Assembly: GCF_019740335.1 (NCBI RefSeq)
Contig: NZ_JAHXZS010000001.1
Location: 62,001-126,000, forward strand
DNA: 64,000 nt
Source: Alteraquisediminimonas sediminicola
GTDB taxonomy: Bacteria > Pseudomonadota > Alphaproteobacteria > Sphingomonadales > Sphingomonadaceae
Direction of reading: 5' to 3'
In this document: piece by piece, positions 11,704 through 21,122 of the stretch
How the letters are laid out: each line of letters begins with the position of its first letter
Position numbering within the stretch: the first letter of the stretch is position 1
The notes under the pieces: model-generated
Told to the model about the DNA's origin: nothing
Seen by the model: the letters and a program-made list of their open reading frames with translations, nothing else
Databases searched by the model: none
Translations under genes and position numbers: made by a program

Positions 11704-13524
11704 ATGTCGCTGCGCAATATCGCCATCATCGCCCACGTCGATCATGGCAAAACTACTCTCGTTGACCAGCTTTTCCGGCAGTCCGGCACCTTCCGCGACA
11801 ATCAGCGGATCGAAGAGCGCGCGATGGACTCTAACGATCTCGAAAAAGAACGCGGGATCACCATTCTTGCCAAATGCACCTCGATCGAATGGGAAGGCAC
11901 GCGCATCAACATCGTTGATACGCCAGGCCACGCCGACTTCGGCGGCGAAGTGGAGCGCATCCTGTCGATGGTCGATGGCGTGATCCTGCTGGTCGATTCG
12001 TCGGAAGGCGCGATGCCGCAGACGAAGTTCGTGACCGGTAAGGCGCTGGCCTTGGGCCTGAAGCCAATCGTCGTCGTCAACAAGGTCGACCGTCCGGACG
12101 AACGCATTCAAGAAGTGCTGGACGAAGTGTTCGACCTGTTCGTGTCGTTGGAAGCCACCGACGAACAGCTCGATTTCCCGGTCTTGTTCGCATCGGGCCG
12201 CAATGGCTATGCCTCGCTCGATCATGCCGCACGTTCGGGTACGTTGACCCCGATGTTCGAAACCATCGTCAGCCATGTGCCTGCGCCCAAGGTCGATGTC
12301 GATGCGCCGTTCAAGTTCCTCGTGACCCTGTTGGATCGCGATAACTTCCTGGGCCGCATCCTGACGGGTCTCGTTGCCTCTGGCACGGTCAAGACCAACA
12401 TGGCGGTGCATGCGCTCGATAGCGATGGCAATGTCGTCGAACAGGGCCGCGCCTCGAAGATCCTGGCCTTCCGTGGTCTGGAACGCGTGCCGGTGGATGA
12501 AGCCCGTGCTGGCGACATCATCTCTATCGCCGGTCTGTCGGTCGCCACTGTGGCGAACACCGTCGCTGATACCAGCGTGTCGGAACCGCTTCAGGCGCAG
12601 CCGATTGATCCGCCGACGCTGTCGATGCGTTTTGCCGTGAACGATTCGCCGATGGCCGGTCGTGAAGGCACCAAGGTGACGAGCCGCATGATCCGCGACC
12701 GTTTGTTCCGCGAATCCGAAAGCAATGTCGCGATCAAGGTCACGGAAAGCGATGACAAGGACAGCTTTGAAGTCGCCGGTCGCGGTGAACTTCAGCTCGG
12801 CGTGTTGATCGAAACCATGCGTCGCGAAGGCTTTGAACTCGGCATTTCGCGTCCGCGCGTTTTGTTCACCGAAGGCCCGAACGGCAAGGAAGAGCCTTAT
12901 GAAACCGTCGTGATCGACGTGGACGAAGAATATTCGGGCACCGTCGTTGAAAAGATGGCTATCCGTAAGGCGGAATTGACTGACATGCGCCCATCGGGCG
13001 GCGGCAAGACTCGCATCACCTTCTCGGCTCCGTCGCGCGGCCTTATCGGCTATCATGGCGAATTCCTGTCCGACACGCGCGGCACCGGGATCATGAACCG
13101 TCTGTTCGAAAAATACGGTCCGTATAAGGGCACGATTGAAGGCCGCAAAAATGGCGTGCTGATCTCCAACGGTGCGGGCGAGGCAAATGCCTATGCGCTC
13201 GGCCCTCTGGAAGAACGCGGCATCTTGATGGTCGCACCGGGCGAAGCCTTGTATGAAGGCATGATCGTCGGCGAAAACGCCAAGACGGACGACCTTGAAG
13301 TCAACCCGATGAAGTCGAAGCAGTTGACCAACTTCCGCGCATCGGGCGGTAAGGACGATGCCATTCGTCTGACCCCGCCGCGTCGGATGACGCTGGAACA
13401 GGCAATTGCCTATATCGATGACGATGAGCTGGTCGAAGTTACGCCAAAGTCCATTCGCCTGCGTAAGCGTCACCTCGATCCGAACGAGCGCAAGCGCGCC
13501 AGCCGTTCGAAGGCTGCTGCCTAA
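11704..13524 (+). CDS. typA: Ribosome-associated GTPase TypA/BipA
   Basis: A 606-residue translational GTPase linked to 50S assembly and stress adaptation. The N-terminus [19 protein letters not shown] carries the G1 loop at 10-17. G3 is in [13 protein letters not shown]4 is NKVDRPDER near 130, and the switch I RGITI is near 53. EF-G-like domains II, III and V follow, with the BipA-specific C-terminal domain ([12 protein letters not shown]). The start with AAGG eight bases ahead is preferred, although the frame stays open 43 codons upstream. A strong terminator follows. Confidence 0.97.
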   Translation: MSLRNIAIIAHVDHGKTTLVDQLFRQSGTFRDNQRIEERAMDSNDLEKERGITILAKCTSIEWEGTRINIVDTPGHADFGGEVERILSMVDGVILLVDSSEGAMPQTKFVTGKALALGLKPIVVVNKVDRPDERIQEVLDEVFDLFVSLEATDEQLDFPVLFASGRNGYASLDHAARSGTLTPMFETIVSHVPAPKVDVDAPFKFLVTLLDRDNFLGRILTGLVASGTVKTNMAVHALDSDGNVVEQGRASKILAFRGLERVPVDEARAGDIISIAGLSVATVANTVADTSVSEPLQAQPIDPPTLSMRFAVNDSPMAGREGTKVTSRMIRDRLFRESESNVAIKVTESDDKDSFEVAGRGELQLGVLIETMRREGFELGISRPRVLFTEGPNGKEEPYETVVIDVDEEYSGTVVEKMAIRKAELTDMRPSGGGKTRITFSAPSRGLIGYHGEFLSDTRGTGIMNRLFEKYGPYKGTIEGRKNGVLISNGAGEANAYALGPLEERGILMVAPGEALYEGMIVGENAKTDDLEVNPMKSKQLTNFRASGGKDDAIRLTPPRRMTLEQAIAYIDDDELVEVTPKSIRLRKRHLDPNERKRASRSKAAA

Positions 13525-13530
13525 CGAAAT

Positions 13531-13566
13531 AATAGGGTCGGTCACATGGTGACCGACCCTATTTTC
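13531..13566 (+). terminator. Rho-independent terminator of typA
   Basis: A 15-bp perfect stem (AATAGGGTCGGTCAC / GTGACCGACCCTATT) with an ATG triloop runs into a T-rich tract six bases after the typA stop. Confidence 0.9.
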
Positions 13567-13585
13567 TTTTGGTTGCCGTTATTGT

Positions 13586-13621
13586 CGAGCCGTGAAATAT
13601 TCTATTTCACTCGCAATCACT
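13586..13621. repeat. 36-bp direct repeat, copy 1, with internal palindrome
   Basis: The unit begins CGAGCCGTGAAAT and contains GTGAAAT-ATTCT-ATTTCAC, an inverted repeat, then TCGCAATCACT. It matches copy 2 at 13641-13676 with three differences. It lies between the typA terminator and the EamA gene. Confidence 0.75.
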
Positions 13622-13640
13622 TATTCGATACCGTGATTTC

Positions 13641-13676
13641 CGAGCCGTGAAATGTTCCATTTCACTCGAAATCACT
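13641..13676. repeat. 36-bp direct repeat, copy 2, with internal palindrome
   Basis: The second copy begins CGAGCCGTGAAAT and has the inverted repeat (G)TGAAAT-GTTCC-ATTTCA(C). The two copies start 55 bp apart. A partial echo (GTGATTTC) sits between them. This copy ends 20 bases before the EamA start codon, so it is in the upstream region of that gene. Confidence 0.75.
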
Positions 13677-13696
13677 CTGTATCTAAAGGATAAGCC

Positions 13697-14581
13697 ATGA
13701 ACGCAGCAGTTCCGGTGCGGCATTTGCTGCTCGCTGTTGTGATCATGGCTATCTGGGGCTCCAATTTCACGGTGGCGAAATTGGCGCTGGCGGATTTTCC
13801 GCCCTTTTTATTCGCAGGCCTGCGGTTTTTCATCGCCTTTTTGCCTGCGGCATTATTCTTCAAGCGCCCGAATGTGCCTTGGTCCAATCTCGCCACTTAT
13901 GGGTTGTTGATTGGGCTGGGGCAGTTCGGGCTGCTGTTTTTTGCGCTGAATGGCCATATCAGTCCCGGTATCGCATCGGTGGTGTTGCAGATGCAGGTGC
14001 TGTTCACGATGGCGGCGGCGGCAGTGTTCAACCATGAACGCATCGCCAAGATGCAATGGGTGGCGGTTTTGCTGTCACTGTCTGGCCTTGGCGTCATTTT
14101 ATCCCAGCATGATGGCTTCACCACGCCCTTTGGGCTGATGCTGGCGGTGGCGGCGGCGATGTGTTGGGCGATGGGCAATATGATGTCCCGCGCGGCAGGG
14201 CGGGTCGATATGATTGCTTATGTCGTCTGGGCGAGCCTGTTTGCCTTTCCGCCCTTATTCGCCATTTCCTATTGGGTTGATGGACCTGTGGCCATCGTCC
14301 ATAGCCTGAGCCATGCCACGTTGGTCGGTTGGTTGGGGCTGATATGGCAGACCTTGGGCAATACGTTGTTCGGCTATGTCGTTTGGGCGTGGCTCTTGTC
14401 GCGTTATCCCGCCGCCTCCATCGCACCCTTGGCGTTGATGGTACCGGTGTTCGGCATGGCGACTTCGGCGCTGGTGCTGCATGAGCCGATGCCGGGCTGG
14501 AAACTGATTGCCGCCGCGCTGGTGATGGGCGGGCTGATGCTGGGCGTGTTGTGGCCATTGGTGACGCGGCGAGGGGCGTAA
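13697..14581 (+). CDS. EamA/DMT-family transporter
   Basis: A 294-residue inner-membrane protein with about ten hydrophobic helices arranged as two EamA halves. The first half starts with LLLAVVIMAIWGSNFTVAKLAL, where the WGSNF motif is typical of the drug/metabolite transporter superfamily. The second half starts near residue 150 (MLAVAAAMCWAMGNMMSRAAG). The C-terminal helices include PLALMVPVFGMATSALVLHE, another family hallmark. Such proteins export amino acids or small metabolites, but the substrate cannot be read from sequence. AAAGGA gives a good ribosome site. The stop is one base from the convergent stop of the peroxidase gene. Confidence 0.88.
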   Translation: MNAAVPVRHLLLAVVIMAIWGSNFTVAKLALADFPPFLFAGLRFFIAFLPAALFFKRPNVPWSNLATYGLLIGLGQFGLLFFALNGHISPGIASVVLQMQVLFTMAAAAVFNHERIAKMQWVAVLLSLSGLGVILSQHDGFTTPFGLMLAVAAAMCWAMGNMMSRAAGRVDMIAYVVWASLFAFPPLFAISYWVDGPVAIVHSLSHATLVGWLGLIWQTLGNTLFGYVVWAWLLSRYPAASIAPLALMVPVFGMATSALVLHEPMPGWKLIAAALVMGGLMLGVLWPLVTRRGA

Positions 14582-14582
14582 A

Positions 14583-15179
14583 TTATTTACCCAGCGCCTG
14601 TTCCACGGCCTGCACGATATCGGGCGACATGGGTTCGATCTTGGTGCCAAAGGCGCGGATCAGGCGGCCATCGCGGCCAATCAGATATTTGTGGAAATTC
14701 CAGCGCGGCGTATTGTCCGCGCCTAAGATGCTTGCGGCCCAGCGATAGATCGGGATCGCTTTTGGCCCCACCACATCACCGCGTTCCGCCAATGGGAAAC
14801 GAATCCCGAACTTGGCCTTGCAGAATTTCGAGATGTCCTTGTTGGATGTATATTCCTGATCGAGGAAATTGCCGGACGGCACGCCGATGACGGTGAAGCC
14901 CTTGGCCTGATAGGCGAGGTGGAGCTTTTGCAGCCCATCATATTGCGGGGTATAGCCGCAGAAACTCGCGGTGTTGACGAGCAGCACGACCTTATTCTTG
15001 AATTGGCGCATCGGCATCGGCGTGCCATCAATCGCGACAAGGTTGAAATCCCATGCCGTCATGTGGTCGGCAGCGGGCAAGGTCGGCGTGGGTGCCGGGC
15101 GCAACTTCGCCCAAACAGCGCCGCCGATGCCCCCGGCAAGGGCGAGCGCGGCAAGGGCGTAATAGACCTTATTCGACAT
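14583..15179 (-). CDS. Membrane-anchored or exported glutathione peroxidase-like protein
   Basis: A 198-residue thiol peroxidase of the glutathione peroxidase family. A hydrophobic N-terminal segment (YYALAALALAGGIGGAVWA, residues 6-24) and a Pro-rich linker come before the thioredoxin-like domain. The domain starts near residue 43 (WDFNLVAIDG) and has the peroxidatic Cys74 in NTASFCGYTPQYDG. WNFHKYLIGRDGR near the end is the other family signature. It therefore probably works on the periplasmic side. I start at the ATG at 15179, which has GGGAGA ahead; the frame is open 25 codons further. It lies 28 bp after the M24 peptidase gene, probably in one operon. Confidence 0.88.
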   Translation of the reverse strand: MSNKVYYALAALALAGGIGGAVWAKLRPAPTPTLPAADHMTAWDFNLVAIDGTPMPMRQFKNKVVLLVNTASFCGYTPQYDGLQKLHLAYQAKGFTVIGVPSGNFLDQEYTSNKDISKFCKAKFGIRFPLAERGDVVGPKAIPIYRWAASILGADNTPRWNFHKYLIGRDGRLIRAFGTKIEPMSPDIVQAVEQALGK

Positions 15180-15207
15180 GTCGTTCTCCCATCGCTTGTT
15201 CAGGTTT

Positions 15208-16989
15208 TTACAGCGGCGCGCAGGCTCCGGCCAGCCAGACCCGCGCGTCACCATCCAGCACCGGTCCCAATTCCGTCAACACCCGCGCATGATAATGGTT
15301 GAGCCATTGGCGTTCTTGATCGTTCAGCAATGATGGCTCAATCGCATGACGATCAATCGGGGCGAGGGTGAGGGTGTCGAATGCGAGCATGTCCTTTTCC
15401 TCGCCCGCGCGTTGGTCTGGCGTCACCAGCACCAGGTTTTCGATGCGGATGCCATAGCCATTGGTCTTGTAATAGCCGGGTTCGTTGGAGACGATCATGC
15501 CGGGGGCCAGCGGTTCATCCACCCCGCCGCCGGTCGCGATGCGTTGCGGCCCTTCATGGACCGACAGGAAGCTACCGACGCCATGGCCGGTACCATGGGC
15601 ATAGTCCAAGCCCTCGGCCCAGAGATATTGCCGGGCCAGTACATCCAACTGGCTGCCGCGCGTGCCTTTGGGGAAGCGGGCGCGGGCGAGGGCGATATGG
15701 CCCTTGAGGACAAGGGTGAAGCGGCGTTTCATTTCCGCATCCACCGGCCCGATGGCGATGGTGCGGGTGACATCGGTGGTGCCGTCGCGATATTGCCCGC
15801 CGCTATCGACGAGATAGAGCGTGCCGCATGCAATCGGGCGATTGGTAGTCTCGCTCACGCGATAATGGACAATCGCGCCATTCGGGCCTGCGCCGGAAAT
15901 CGTATCGAAGCTGAGATCGACCAATTCGCCCGTCTCCTGCCTGAACGCCTCTAGCCGGTCGGATGCGGACATTTCGGTCTGCTGGCCCTTTGGCCCTTCG
16001 ACCGACAACCAGTGCAGGAATCGACTGAGCGCCGCCCCGTCGCGGCGATGTGCTGCTTTGGTGCCGGATATTTCGGCGGCGTTCTTGATCGCCTTGGGCA
16101 AGATGACGGGATCGCGTGATTCGATGATGTTGGCACCCGCCGCTTGCAACTGGTTGTAGATGCCCGCCACGGCGCGATCAGGGTCTACGGCCACCGTCTT
16201 GCCCGCCAGCCAGCTCAGGGCGTCACTGAAGCCCGCATAGGGGTGGAGGCGGACCTCAGCGCCAAGATGGGTGCGTATGTCGTCTGTGAGCTTGTCAGGG
16301 GCTATGAACAGGTCTGCCGTCTCATCCGCCCAGATCATCGCAAAGGCGAGGGCGACCGGCGTGCGCTCGACATCGCGGCCACGGATGTTGAATGCCCATG
16401 CAATCGAATCAAGCGCCGTCAGGATCGCGACATCCGCTTGCTTGTCAGCCAGCCATGTCGCGATGGCGTTGCGCTTGTCACTGGCGGATTGGCCCGCCAG
16501 ATGATCTGGATGCGGCTCGATCACGGCATTTGAGGGGGCGGGGCGGTCGGCCCATATGGTGTCCACAGGGTTGCTCGGCACCGCAATCAGGGTCGCGTTG
16601 CGTGTTGCAAGGGCGCTGGTGGCTGATTGCACCCATGATTTGCTGTGCAGCCATGCATCATAGCCGATCTTCGCACCCATTGGCGCATTGGCCTTGAGAT
16701 AATCGGCGACATTGGTTTCCGGCACCGATTGATAGGACCAAAAAGCGCCGTCCACCTGATCGCGCACCTGCAATGTGTAGCGCCCGTCGATAAAGATCGC
16801 CGCCTTGTCCGCCAGCACCACCGCCGTGCCTGCCGATCCGCCAAAGCCTGTCAGCCACGCCAGCCTTTGGGCATAGCCGCCGACATATTCGCTCATATGC
16901 TCGTCGCTCAATGGAATGACGAATCCATCGAGTTGGCGGGCGGCAAGCTCGCGCCGCAATTGGGTCAGGCGGTCGGCATCATCGGTCAT
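15208..16989 (-). CDS. M24 family aminopeptidase P-like metallopeptidase
   Basis: A 593-residue Xaa-Pro aminopeptidase of the long (three-domain) type. Creatinase-like N-terminal and middle domains cover about residues 1-310, and the pita-bread catalytic domain is C-terminal. Metal ligands are visible in YLVDSGGQYRDGTTDVTRT (two Asp), GTGHGVGSFLSVHEGP (His), and two Glu residues in NEPGYY and RIENLVL. It should remove N-terminal residues before proline in the cytoplasm. The start at 16989 has GAAAG at good spacing; ATGs 14 codons further upstream are possible. It is likely co-transcribed with the downstream peroxidase. Confidence 0.9.
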   Translation of the reverse strand: MTDDADRLTQLRRELAARQLDGFVIPLSDEHMSEYVGGYAQRLAWLTGFGGSAGTAVVLADKAAIFIDGRYTLQVRDQVDGAFWSYQSVPETNVADYLKANAPMGAKIGYDAWLHSKSWVQSATSALATRNATLIAVPSNPVDTIWADRPAPSNAVIEPHPDHLAGQSASDKRNAIATWLADKQADVAILTALDSIAWAFNIRGRDVERTPVALAFAMIWADETADLFIAPDKLTDDIRTHLGAEVRLHPYAGFSDALSWLAGKTVAVDPDRAVAGIYNQLQAAGANIIESRDPVILPKAIKNAAEISGTKAAHRRDGAALSRFLHWLSVEGPKGQQTEMSASDRLEAFRQETGELVDLSFDTISGAGPNGAIVHYRVSETTNRPIACGTLYLVDSGGQYRDGTTDVTRTIAIGPVDAEMKRRFTLVLKGHIALARARFPKGTRGSQLDVLARQYLWAEGLDYAHGTGHGVGSFLSVHEGPQRIATGGGVDEPLAPGMIVSNEPGYYKTNGYGIRIENLVLVTPDQRAGEEKDMLAFDTLTLAPIDRHAIEPSLLNDQERQWLNHYHARVLTELGPVLDGDARVWLAGACAPL

Positions 16990-17154
16990 GGTACATCTTT
17001 CGGTCATCTTGCTGACAGATGATATAGGCAAAGGGAGGGGCGGCGTCAGCCTTAACCTTTGGAAAATCGACGGATCGCATCAAGGCCGCGCCGTCATTTG
17101 GGGCTGAAGCGGCAAGAGAAAGTGCTTTGTTGAAACTTTCCTGCATTTGGTCGC

Positions 17155-17183
17155 TTGACAGTCCGGGTCGACCCCCCTAATTG
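17155..17183 (+). promoter_or_regulatory. Promoter of tRNA-Asp
   Basis: Consensus TTGACA (17155-17160) is 17 bases from TAATTG (17178-17183). The predicted start is near 17190, about 17 bases before the mature tRNA. Confidence 0.75.
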
Positions 17184-17206
17184 CCGCTCCACGCAATGCA
17201 AAGCAT

Positions 17207-17283
<77 letters not shown>

Positions 17284-17419
17284 CCCTTTAAAAGGGTGGC
17301 GTTATCAGCAGATTAGCTGACAAACCTCCCAAAAATTCTCCGGATATCAAGCGCTGAAATTCAGGCACTGTTGCGGGCGATGGACCTTGTTTCGGGCTTA
17401 AATTTTCATCGATGATCCC

Positions 17420-17626
17420 TCAGGACCATCGACCAGTTTCCATCCAGCGCAAAAGTGGTTTCAACGGCATGATCCAGATGATTCCGGCGACCAGATAGAC
17501 CGGTATCTGCAGCGCCCAATGCCAGCCACCGATGATGGAGGCAAAGCTGCCGACCAGCCATGCCAGCAGCGTGATCAGGCCAAGGATGATGAACATGCCT
17601 GCGGGTTTGCGCCAGCTAGGTTTCAT
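17420..17626 (-). CDS. DUF2842-type small membrane protein
   Basis: A 68-residue protein with two hydrophobic segments (MFIILGLITLLAWLVGSFAS and LQIPVYLVAGIIWIMPLK) and a basic N-terminus starting MKPSWRKPAG. Length and the terminal PLKPLLRWMETG pattern match DUF2842, a small alphaproteobacterial membrane family of unknown function. Its ATG overlaps the stop of the 5-formyl-THF cyclo-ligase gene by four bases, so it is translationally coupled to it. Confidence 0.75.
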   Translation of the reverse strand: MKPSWRKPAGMFIILGLITLLAWLVGSFASIIGGWHWALQIPVYLVAGIIWIMPLKPLLRWMETGRWS

Positions 17627-18201
17627 GGGGTCAATTCTCCGATCATGCCAGCTTCCGTGATAATCGCGTGCAATGGCTGGTCCCAAGGGTCGATGGGCAG
17701 GCTCTCGCACCGCTGGACCGACCACGCAAGCCCGATCCTTTTGGCATCGGGGTAACGCGCAAAAATCCGGTCGTAAAATCCGCCACCTTGCCCCAGCCGA
17801 TTACCCGTATCGTCAAAGCCGACCAATGGGGTGAGGATGATGTCGGGCGTGATGATGGGCGCATCATCGCCGGGCTGGCGCACGCCCAACGGGCCGTCGA
17901 TCAATTCATCATTAGGCTGCCAGTGCCGAAAGACCATGGTCTCCGGCGCGTCGGCGATCCAACCCAGCCCGGTGGTCGCGCCCATTTCGTGCGCGTCGAT
18001 CAGGCAGGGCAAGGGGCTGATTTCACCGCCCGCCGGGATATAGGCCACGACCTTAAGGCCGGGGTGCCACAACGGGCGCAGTCTATTGGCGAGGTGCTGT
18101 TCAGCAGCCTCTCGTGCCTGAGGGGAGAGGGACTGCGCAAACGCCCGGCGCTTTGCGCGTAATTCGCGTCTGAGGGGTGTTTTGGGGTCGAGAGCCGTCA
18201 T
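17623..18201 (-). CDS. fau: 5-formyltetrahydrofolate cyclo-ligase
   Basis: A 192-residue enzyme converting 5-formyl-THF to 5,10-methenyl-THF with ATP. The N-terminal basic ATP-binding segment (PLRRELRAKRRAF) is near residue 8. The C-terminal signature is RLGQGGGFYDRIFAR, with PLVGFDDTGN just before it. I start at the ATG at 18201, since the frame upstream runs through the 6S RNA region. This gene directly downstream of 6S RNA repeats the E. coli ssrS-ygfA arrangement, and the two are often co-transcribed. Confidence 0.93.
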   Translation of the reverse strand: MTALDPKTPLRRELRAKRRAFAQSLSPQAREAAEQHLANRLRPLWHPGLKVVAYIPAGGEISPLPCLIDAHEMGATTGLGWIADAPETMVFRHWQPNDELIDGPLGVRQPGDDAPIITPDIILTPLVGFDDTGNRLGQGGGFYDRIFARYPDAKRIGLAWSVQRCESLPIDPWDQPLHAIITEAGMIGELTP

Positions 18202-18224
18202 GCGAGGCCTTGCACGGCATGAGA

Positions 18225-18404
18225 GAGTTGTGCTGCGGATAAGGTGACGGAGCCGCCGTGGTCGTTTGCTTGAATATCCTCTGACGCCAAAAGCATCAGG
18301 TGGGGACCATGTGATACAGGCCAAGACCTGCGCAGGGACAGCCCCCTTAGGAAGTGAATCGCCTCAGGGATAATCGCTAAAGCTCGTGCCGGGCAGCACC
18401 CGTC
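18225..18404 (-). ncRNA. ssrS: 6S RNA
   Basis: The roughly 220-bp gap between zapA and the cyclo-ligase gene is the standard location of alphaproteobacterial 6S RNA. On the minus strand a closing stem can form between GTGCTGC near the 5' end and GCAGCAC near the 3' end. A second stem pairs TATCCCTGAGGC with GCGTCAGAGGATA, around a large central region, giving the rod-and-bubble shape that mimics an open promoter for RNA polymerase. A good promoter (TTGAGC, 17 bases, TATAGA) lies just upstream. The ends are estimated from the promoter and the closing stem; length is about 180 nt. Confidence 0.75.
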
Positions 18405-18410
18405 TTGCTT

Positions 18411-18439
18411 TCTATACACGGCCTAGGGCTGTTGCTCAA
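18411..18439 (-). promoter_or_regulatory. ssrS: Promoter of 6S RNA inside the 3' end of zapA
   Basis: On the minus strand TTGAGC (18434-18439) is 17 bases from TATAGA (18411-18416). The -35 lies within the last codons of zapA and the spacer covers its stop codon. Confidence 0.65.
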
Positions 18440-18764
18440 GTTTATCCGCGAGCCGTTCCAGCCGCGCGGCAAGCGCATCAAGCGCGGCCTGATTTGGGGC
18501 AGGGGCGGCAGTCGGTGTGGGGGCCGGGGCCAAAGTCGCGCCCTGATCGGCAAGCGCGGCCTGTGCATCCGTCAGCGCATCCGCCAGCAACAATCCGGCA
18601 AATAATAAGCGACGCGCCTCGGTGGTGTCGCCGCCCAGAATTTCGAGCGATTTCTTTGCCTTGTCGTCGATCATCTGGCCGAGTTCGGTCAAGCGTTTTT
18701 CATCGCCCGGTTGGCAGCCGATGGTATAGCGCCGACCGGCGACATCAAGGGTAACGCTTGCCAT
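18423..18764 (-). CDS. zapA: Cell division protein ZapA
   Basis: A 113-residue ZapA, which binds and cross-links FtsZ filaments. The N-terminal globular part has the family pattern VTLDVAGRRYTIGCQPGDE followed by LTELGQMIDDKAK. After an Ala/Pro-rich linker (TLAPAPTPTAAPAPNQ) the C-terminus forms a coiled coil (LDALAARLERLADKLEQ). Its start overlaps the stop of the upstream ZauP-like gene. The 6S RNA promoter sits in its 3' end. Confidence 0.9.
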   Translation of the reverse strand: MASVTLDVAGRRYTIGCQPGDEKRLTELGQMIDDKAKKSLEILGGDTTEARRLLFAGLLLADALTDAQAALADQGATLAPAPTPTAAPAPNQAALDALAARLERLADKLEQQP

Positions 18765-18967
18765 CAGTTTGCGCCCTTGAGTTGCAAGAGCAGATCAAGT
18801 TCTGCAATCGCGACGGCGACATTGGCGCGCAATTGTTCATGCCGTGCGGCCAGAGGCGCAAGGATTTCTTCGACATTCGGCGCAGGCGGGGTTGCGGGCT
18901 TGGGGCGATTGAGGCTGGCCTCAATACGGTCCAGCGCGGCGTGAATTCGGGTCAAAGCATCGGGCAT
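18764..18967 (-). CDS. Short coiled-coil protein upstream of zapA (ZauP-like)
   Basis: A 67-residue protein starting MPDALTRIHAALDRIEASL. Two amphipathic helices flank a Pro-rich linker (NRPKPATPPAPN), and the second helix has hydrophobic heptads (LAPLAARHEQLRANVAVAIAEL). It overlaps zapA by one base (TGATG-type junction). In Caulobacter a small coiled-coil protein encoded directly upstream of zapA, ZauP, works with ZapA to focus the Z-ring. Position, size and coiled-coil nature match, but sequence similarity cannot be tested here, so ZauP-like is an inference. Confidence 0.65.
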   Translation of the reverse strand: MPDALTRIHAALDRIEASLNRPKPATPPAPNVEEILAPLAARHEQLRANVAVAIAELDLLLQLKGAN

Positions 18968-18999
18968 GAAACGGCCTTAACGACTTGGGTGATGAATGC

Positions 19000-19017
19000 A
19001 AAGGCCGACCGGCCTTT
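19000..19017. repeat. Palindrome between the zapA block and tkt
   Basis: AAAGGCC-GACC-GGCCTTT, a perfect 7-bp inverted repeat, lies in the 173-bp divergent intergenic region. It could be an operator or a hairpin; no clear promoter was seen beside it. Confidence 0.4.
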
Positions 19018-19140
19018 ATGGCATAGCTTGCTCCCCAACCTTCCTTATGGTTGACGATGGCGGCGATTGCGGACATGGAACGCGCGCGGATGGGCTGAAA
19101 CGACTCGGCCCTCCATTGACGAACAATGTCAGGAAAAAAC

Positions 19141-21102
19141 ATGACTGTCGCTCCAACGCAACTTGCAAATGCCCTTCGCGCCCTTTCGATGGACGCCGTG
19201 CAGGCCGCGAATTCTGGCCATCCCGGCATGCCGATGGGTATGGCGGACGTTGCGACCGTCTTGTTCAATGATTTCCTGAAATTCGATGCCAAGGCCCCGA
19301 AATGGGCCGATCGCGACCGCTTCGTGCTGTCTGCCGGTCATGGCTCGATGCTGATTTATGCGCTATTGAACCTCACCGGCTATGCCAAGCCGACGATGGA
19401 CGACATCCGCAACTTCCGCCAATTGGGCAGCCCCTGCGCCGGCCACCCGGAAGAACATGAATTGCCGGGCGTCGAAACCACCACCGGTCCATTAGGGCAG
19501 GGCATTGCCACCGCCGTCGGCATGGCGATGGCCGAACGCCATTTGAACGCCGTGTTTGGTGACGATCTGGTCGATCACCGCACCTGGGTGATCGCGGGCG
19601 ATGGCTGCATGATGGAAGGCATCAACCATGAAGCCATCGGCATTGCCGGTCATCTTGGCCTTGGCCGGTTGAATGTGCTGTGGGACGATAACCGCATCAC
19701 CATTGATGGCGCGGTCGAATTGTCGTCGAGCGAAGATGTGCTGGCCCGCTATCAGGCGACCGGCTGGCACACCACGAGCTGCGATGGCCATGATTTTGCC
19801 GACATCGCCCGTGCGCTGGCCGAAGCCGCCGCCGATCCGCGCCCGTCGATTGTCGCGTGCCGCACGTTGATCGGCAAGGGTGCGCCGAACAAGCAGGGGA
19901 CATCCGCGACCCATGGTTCGCCGCTCGGTGCCGATGAAATCGCGGCGGCCCGTGCCGAACTCGGCTGGACGTCCGAACCGTTCGTCATTCCTGCCGACAT
20001 CGCCGCTGCATGGCAGCAGGCCGGTGCGAAGGGCGCGGCTACCCGCGCAGCATGGGAGGGTCGTCTTGCGGCCTCCAGCAACGGCACGGAATTCCTGCGC
20101 CGCATGGCGGGTGATCTGCCCAAGGATAATGGCGCCAAGGCATATCTCGACAATCTGATTGCGAACCCGGTCAAGGTCGCGACCCGCAAGGCTTCGGAAA
20201 TGGCGCTGGAAGCGTTCACCAAAGCCATGCCGGAACTGATCGGCGGTTCGGCGGATTTGACCGGTTCGAACCTCACCAAGACCAAGTTGACGCAGCCGTT
20301 CACCAAGAATGATTATTCGGGTCGCTATATCTATTATGGCATTCGCGAATTCGGCATGGCGGCAGCGATGAACGGCATGGCGCTGCATGGCGGCGTTATT
20401 CCTTATGGCGGCACGTTCCTCGTATTCAGCGATTATGCCCGCAACGCCATTCGCATGTCGGCGTTGCAACATGCCCGCGTTGTCTATGTGATGACGCATG
20501 ATTCCATCGGCCTTGGCGAAGATGGCCCGACACACCAGCCGATCGAACATGTAATGAGCCTGCGCCTCATTCCGAACCTGACCGTCTTCCGCCCGGCAGA
20601 TGCGGTGGAAACGGCGGAATGCTGGGCATTGTCGCTGGAGAACAAGCATGGCCCGGCATTGCTGGCGCTGAGTCGTCAGAATTTGCCGCAGCTTCGTACC
20701 GATGCCAGCGAAAATCTCTGCGCCAAGGGGGCCTATCGCCTCCGGGCCGCAACGGCAGCGCGCAAGGTCGTTTTGATGGCGACCGGTTCGGAAGTCGAAC
20801 TGGCCGTCAAGGTTGCGGACGCGCTGGAAGCCAAGGGCATTGGCGCGGATGTCGTCTCGATGCCGAGCTGGGAATTGTTCGCGGCGCAAAGCTCGGCCTA
20901 TCGCGCCGACCTGTTGCCTGCCGATGCGCTCAAAGTGTCGATCGAAGCGGGCGTGACGCTCGGTTGGCAAATTCATACCGGCCTTGATGGCCTCAATTTC
21001 GGTATCGACACATTCGGGGCTTCGGCACCGGCGGAATGTCTCTATGCACATTTCGGGCTGTCAGTTGAGAATATTGTTCCGCAGATCGAAGCAAAGCTCT
21101 GA
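19141..21102 (+). CDS. tkt: Transketolase
   Basis: A 653-residue thiamine-diphosphate enzyme of the pentose phosphate pathway. The N-terminal segment has the catalytic-site His in [10 protein letters not shown]. The cofactor motif GDGCMMEG ends in INHEA near residue 157. The middle domain has [16 protein letters not shown], and the C-terminal domain begins near residue 530. I start at the ATG at 19141 ([14 protein letters not shown]) because AGGA lies eight bases ahead; an ATG five codons earlier is less well placed. It is the first gene of tkt-gap-pgk-fba. Confidence 0.97.
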   Translation: MTVAPTQLANALRALSMDAVQAANSGHPGMPMGMADVATVLFNDFLKFDAKAPKWADRDRFVLSAGHGSMLIYALLNLTGYAKPTMDDIRNFRQLGSPCAGHPEEHELPGVETTTGPLGQGIATAVGMAMAERHLNAVFGDDLVDHRTWVIAGDGCMMEGINHEAIGIAGHLGLGRLNVLWDDNRITIDGAVELSSSEDVLARYQATGWHTTSCDGHDFADIARALAEAAADPRPSIVACRTLIGKGAPNKQGTSATHGSPLGADEIAAARAELGWTSEPFVIPADIAAAWQQAGAKGAATRAAWEGRLAASSNGTEFLRRMAGDLPKDNGAKAYLDNLIANPVKVATRKASEMALEAFTKAMPELIGGSADLTGSNLTKTKLTQPFTKNDYSGRYIYYGIREFGMAAAMNGMALHGGVIPYGGTFLVFSDYARNAIRMSALQHARVVYVMTHDSIGLGEDGPTHQPIEHVMSLRLIPNLTVFRPADAVETAECWALSLENKHGPALLALSRQNLPQLRTDASENLCAKGAYRLRAATAARKVVLMATGSEVELAVKVADALEAKGIGADVVSMPSWELFAAQSSAYRADLLPADALKVSIEAGVTLGWQIHTGLDGLNFGIDTFGASAPAECLYAHFGLSVENIVPQIEAKL

Positions 21103-21122
21103 TATTCATAAGGGAGTTACAC

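Noticed and set aside
11674-13545. A 623-codon open frame on the minus strand across typA
   Set aside because: It mirrors the codon bias of typA in a fixed antisense phase, with no ribosome site or recognisable domain.
19492-21051. A 519-codon minus-strand frame across tkt
   Set aside because: Antisense shadow of transketolase; Arg/His/Gln-rich composition and no motif.
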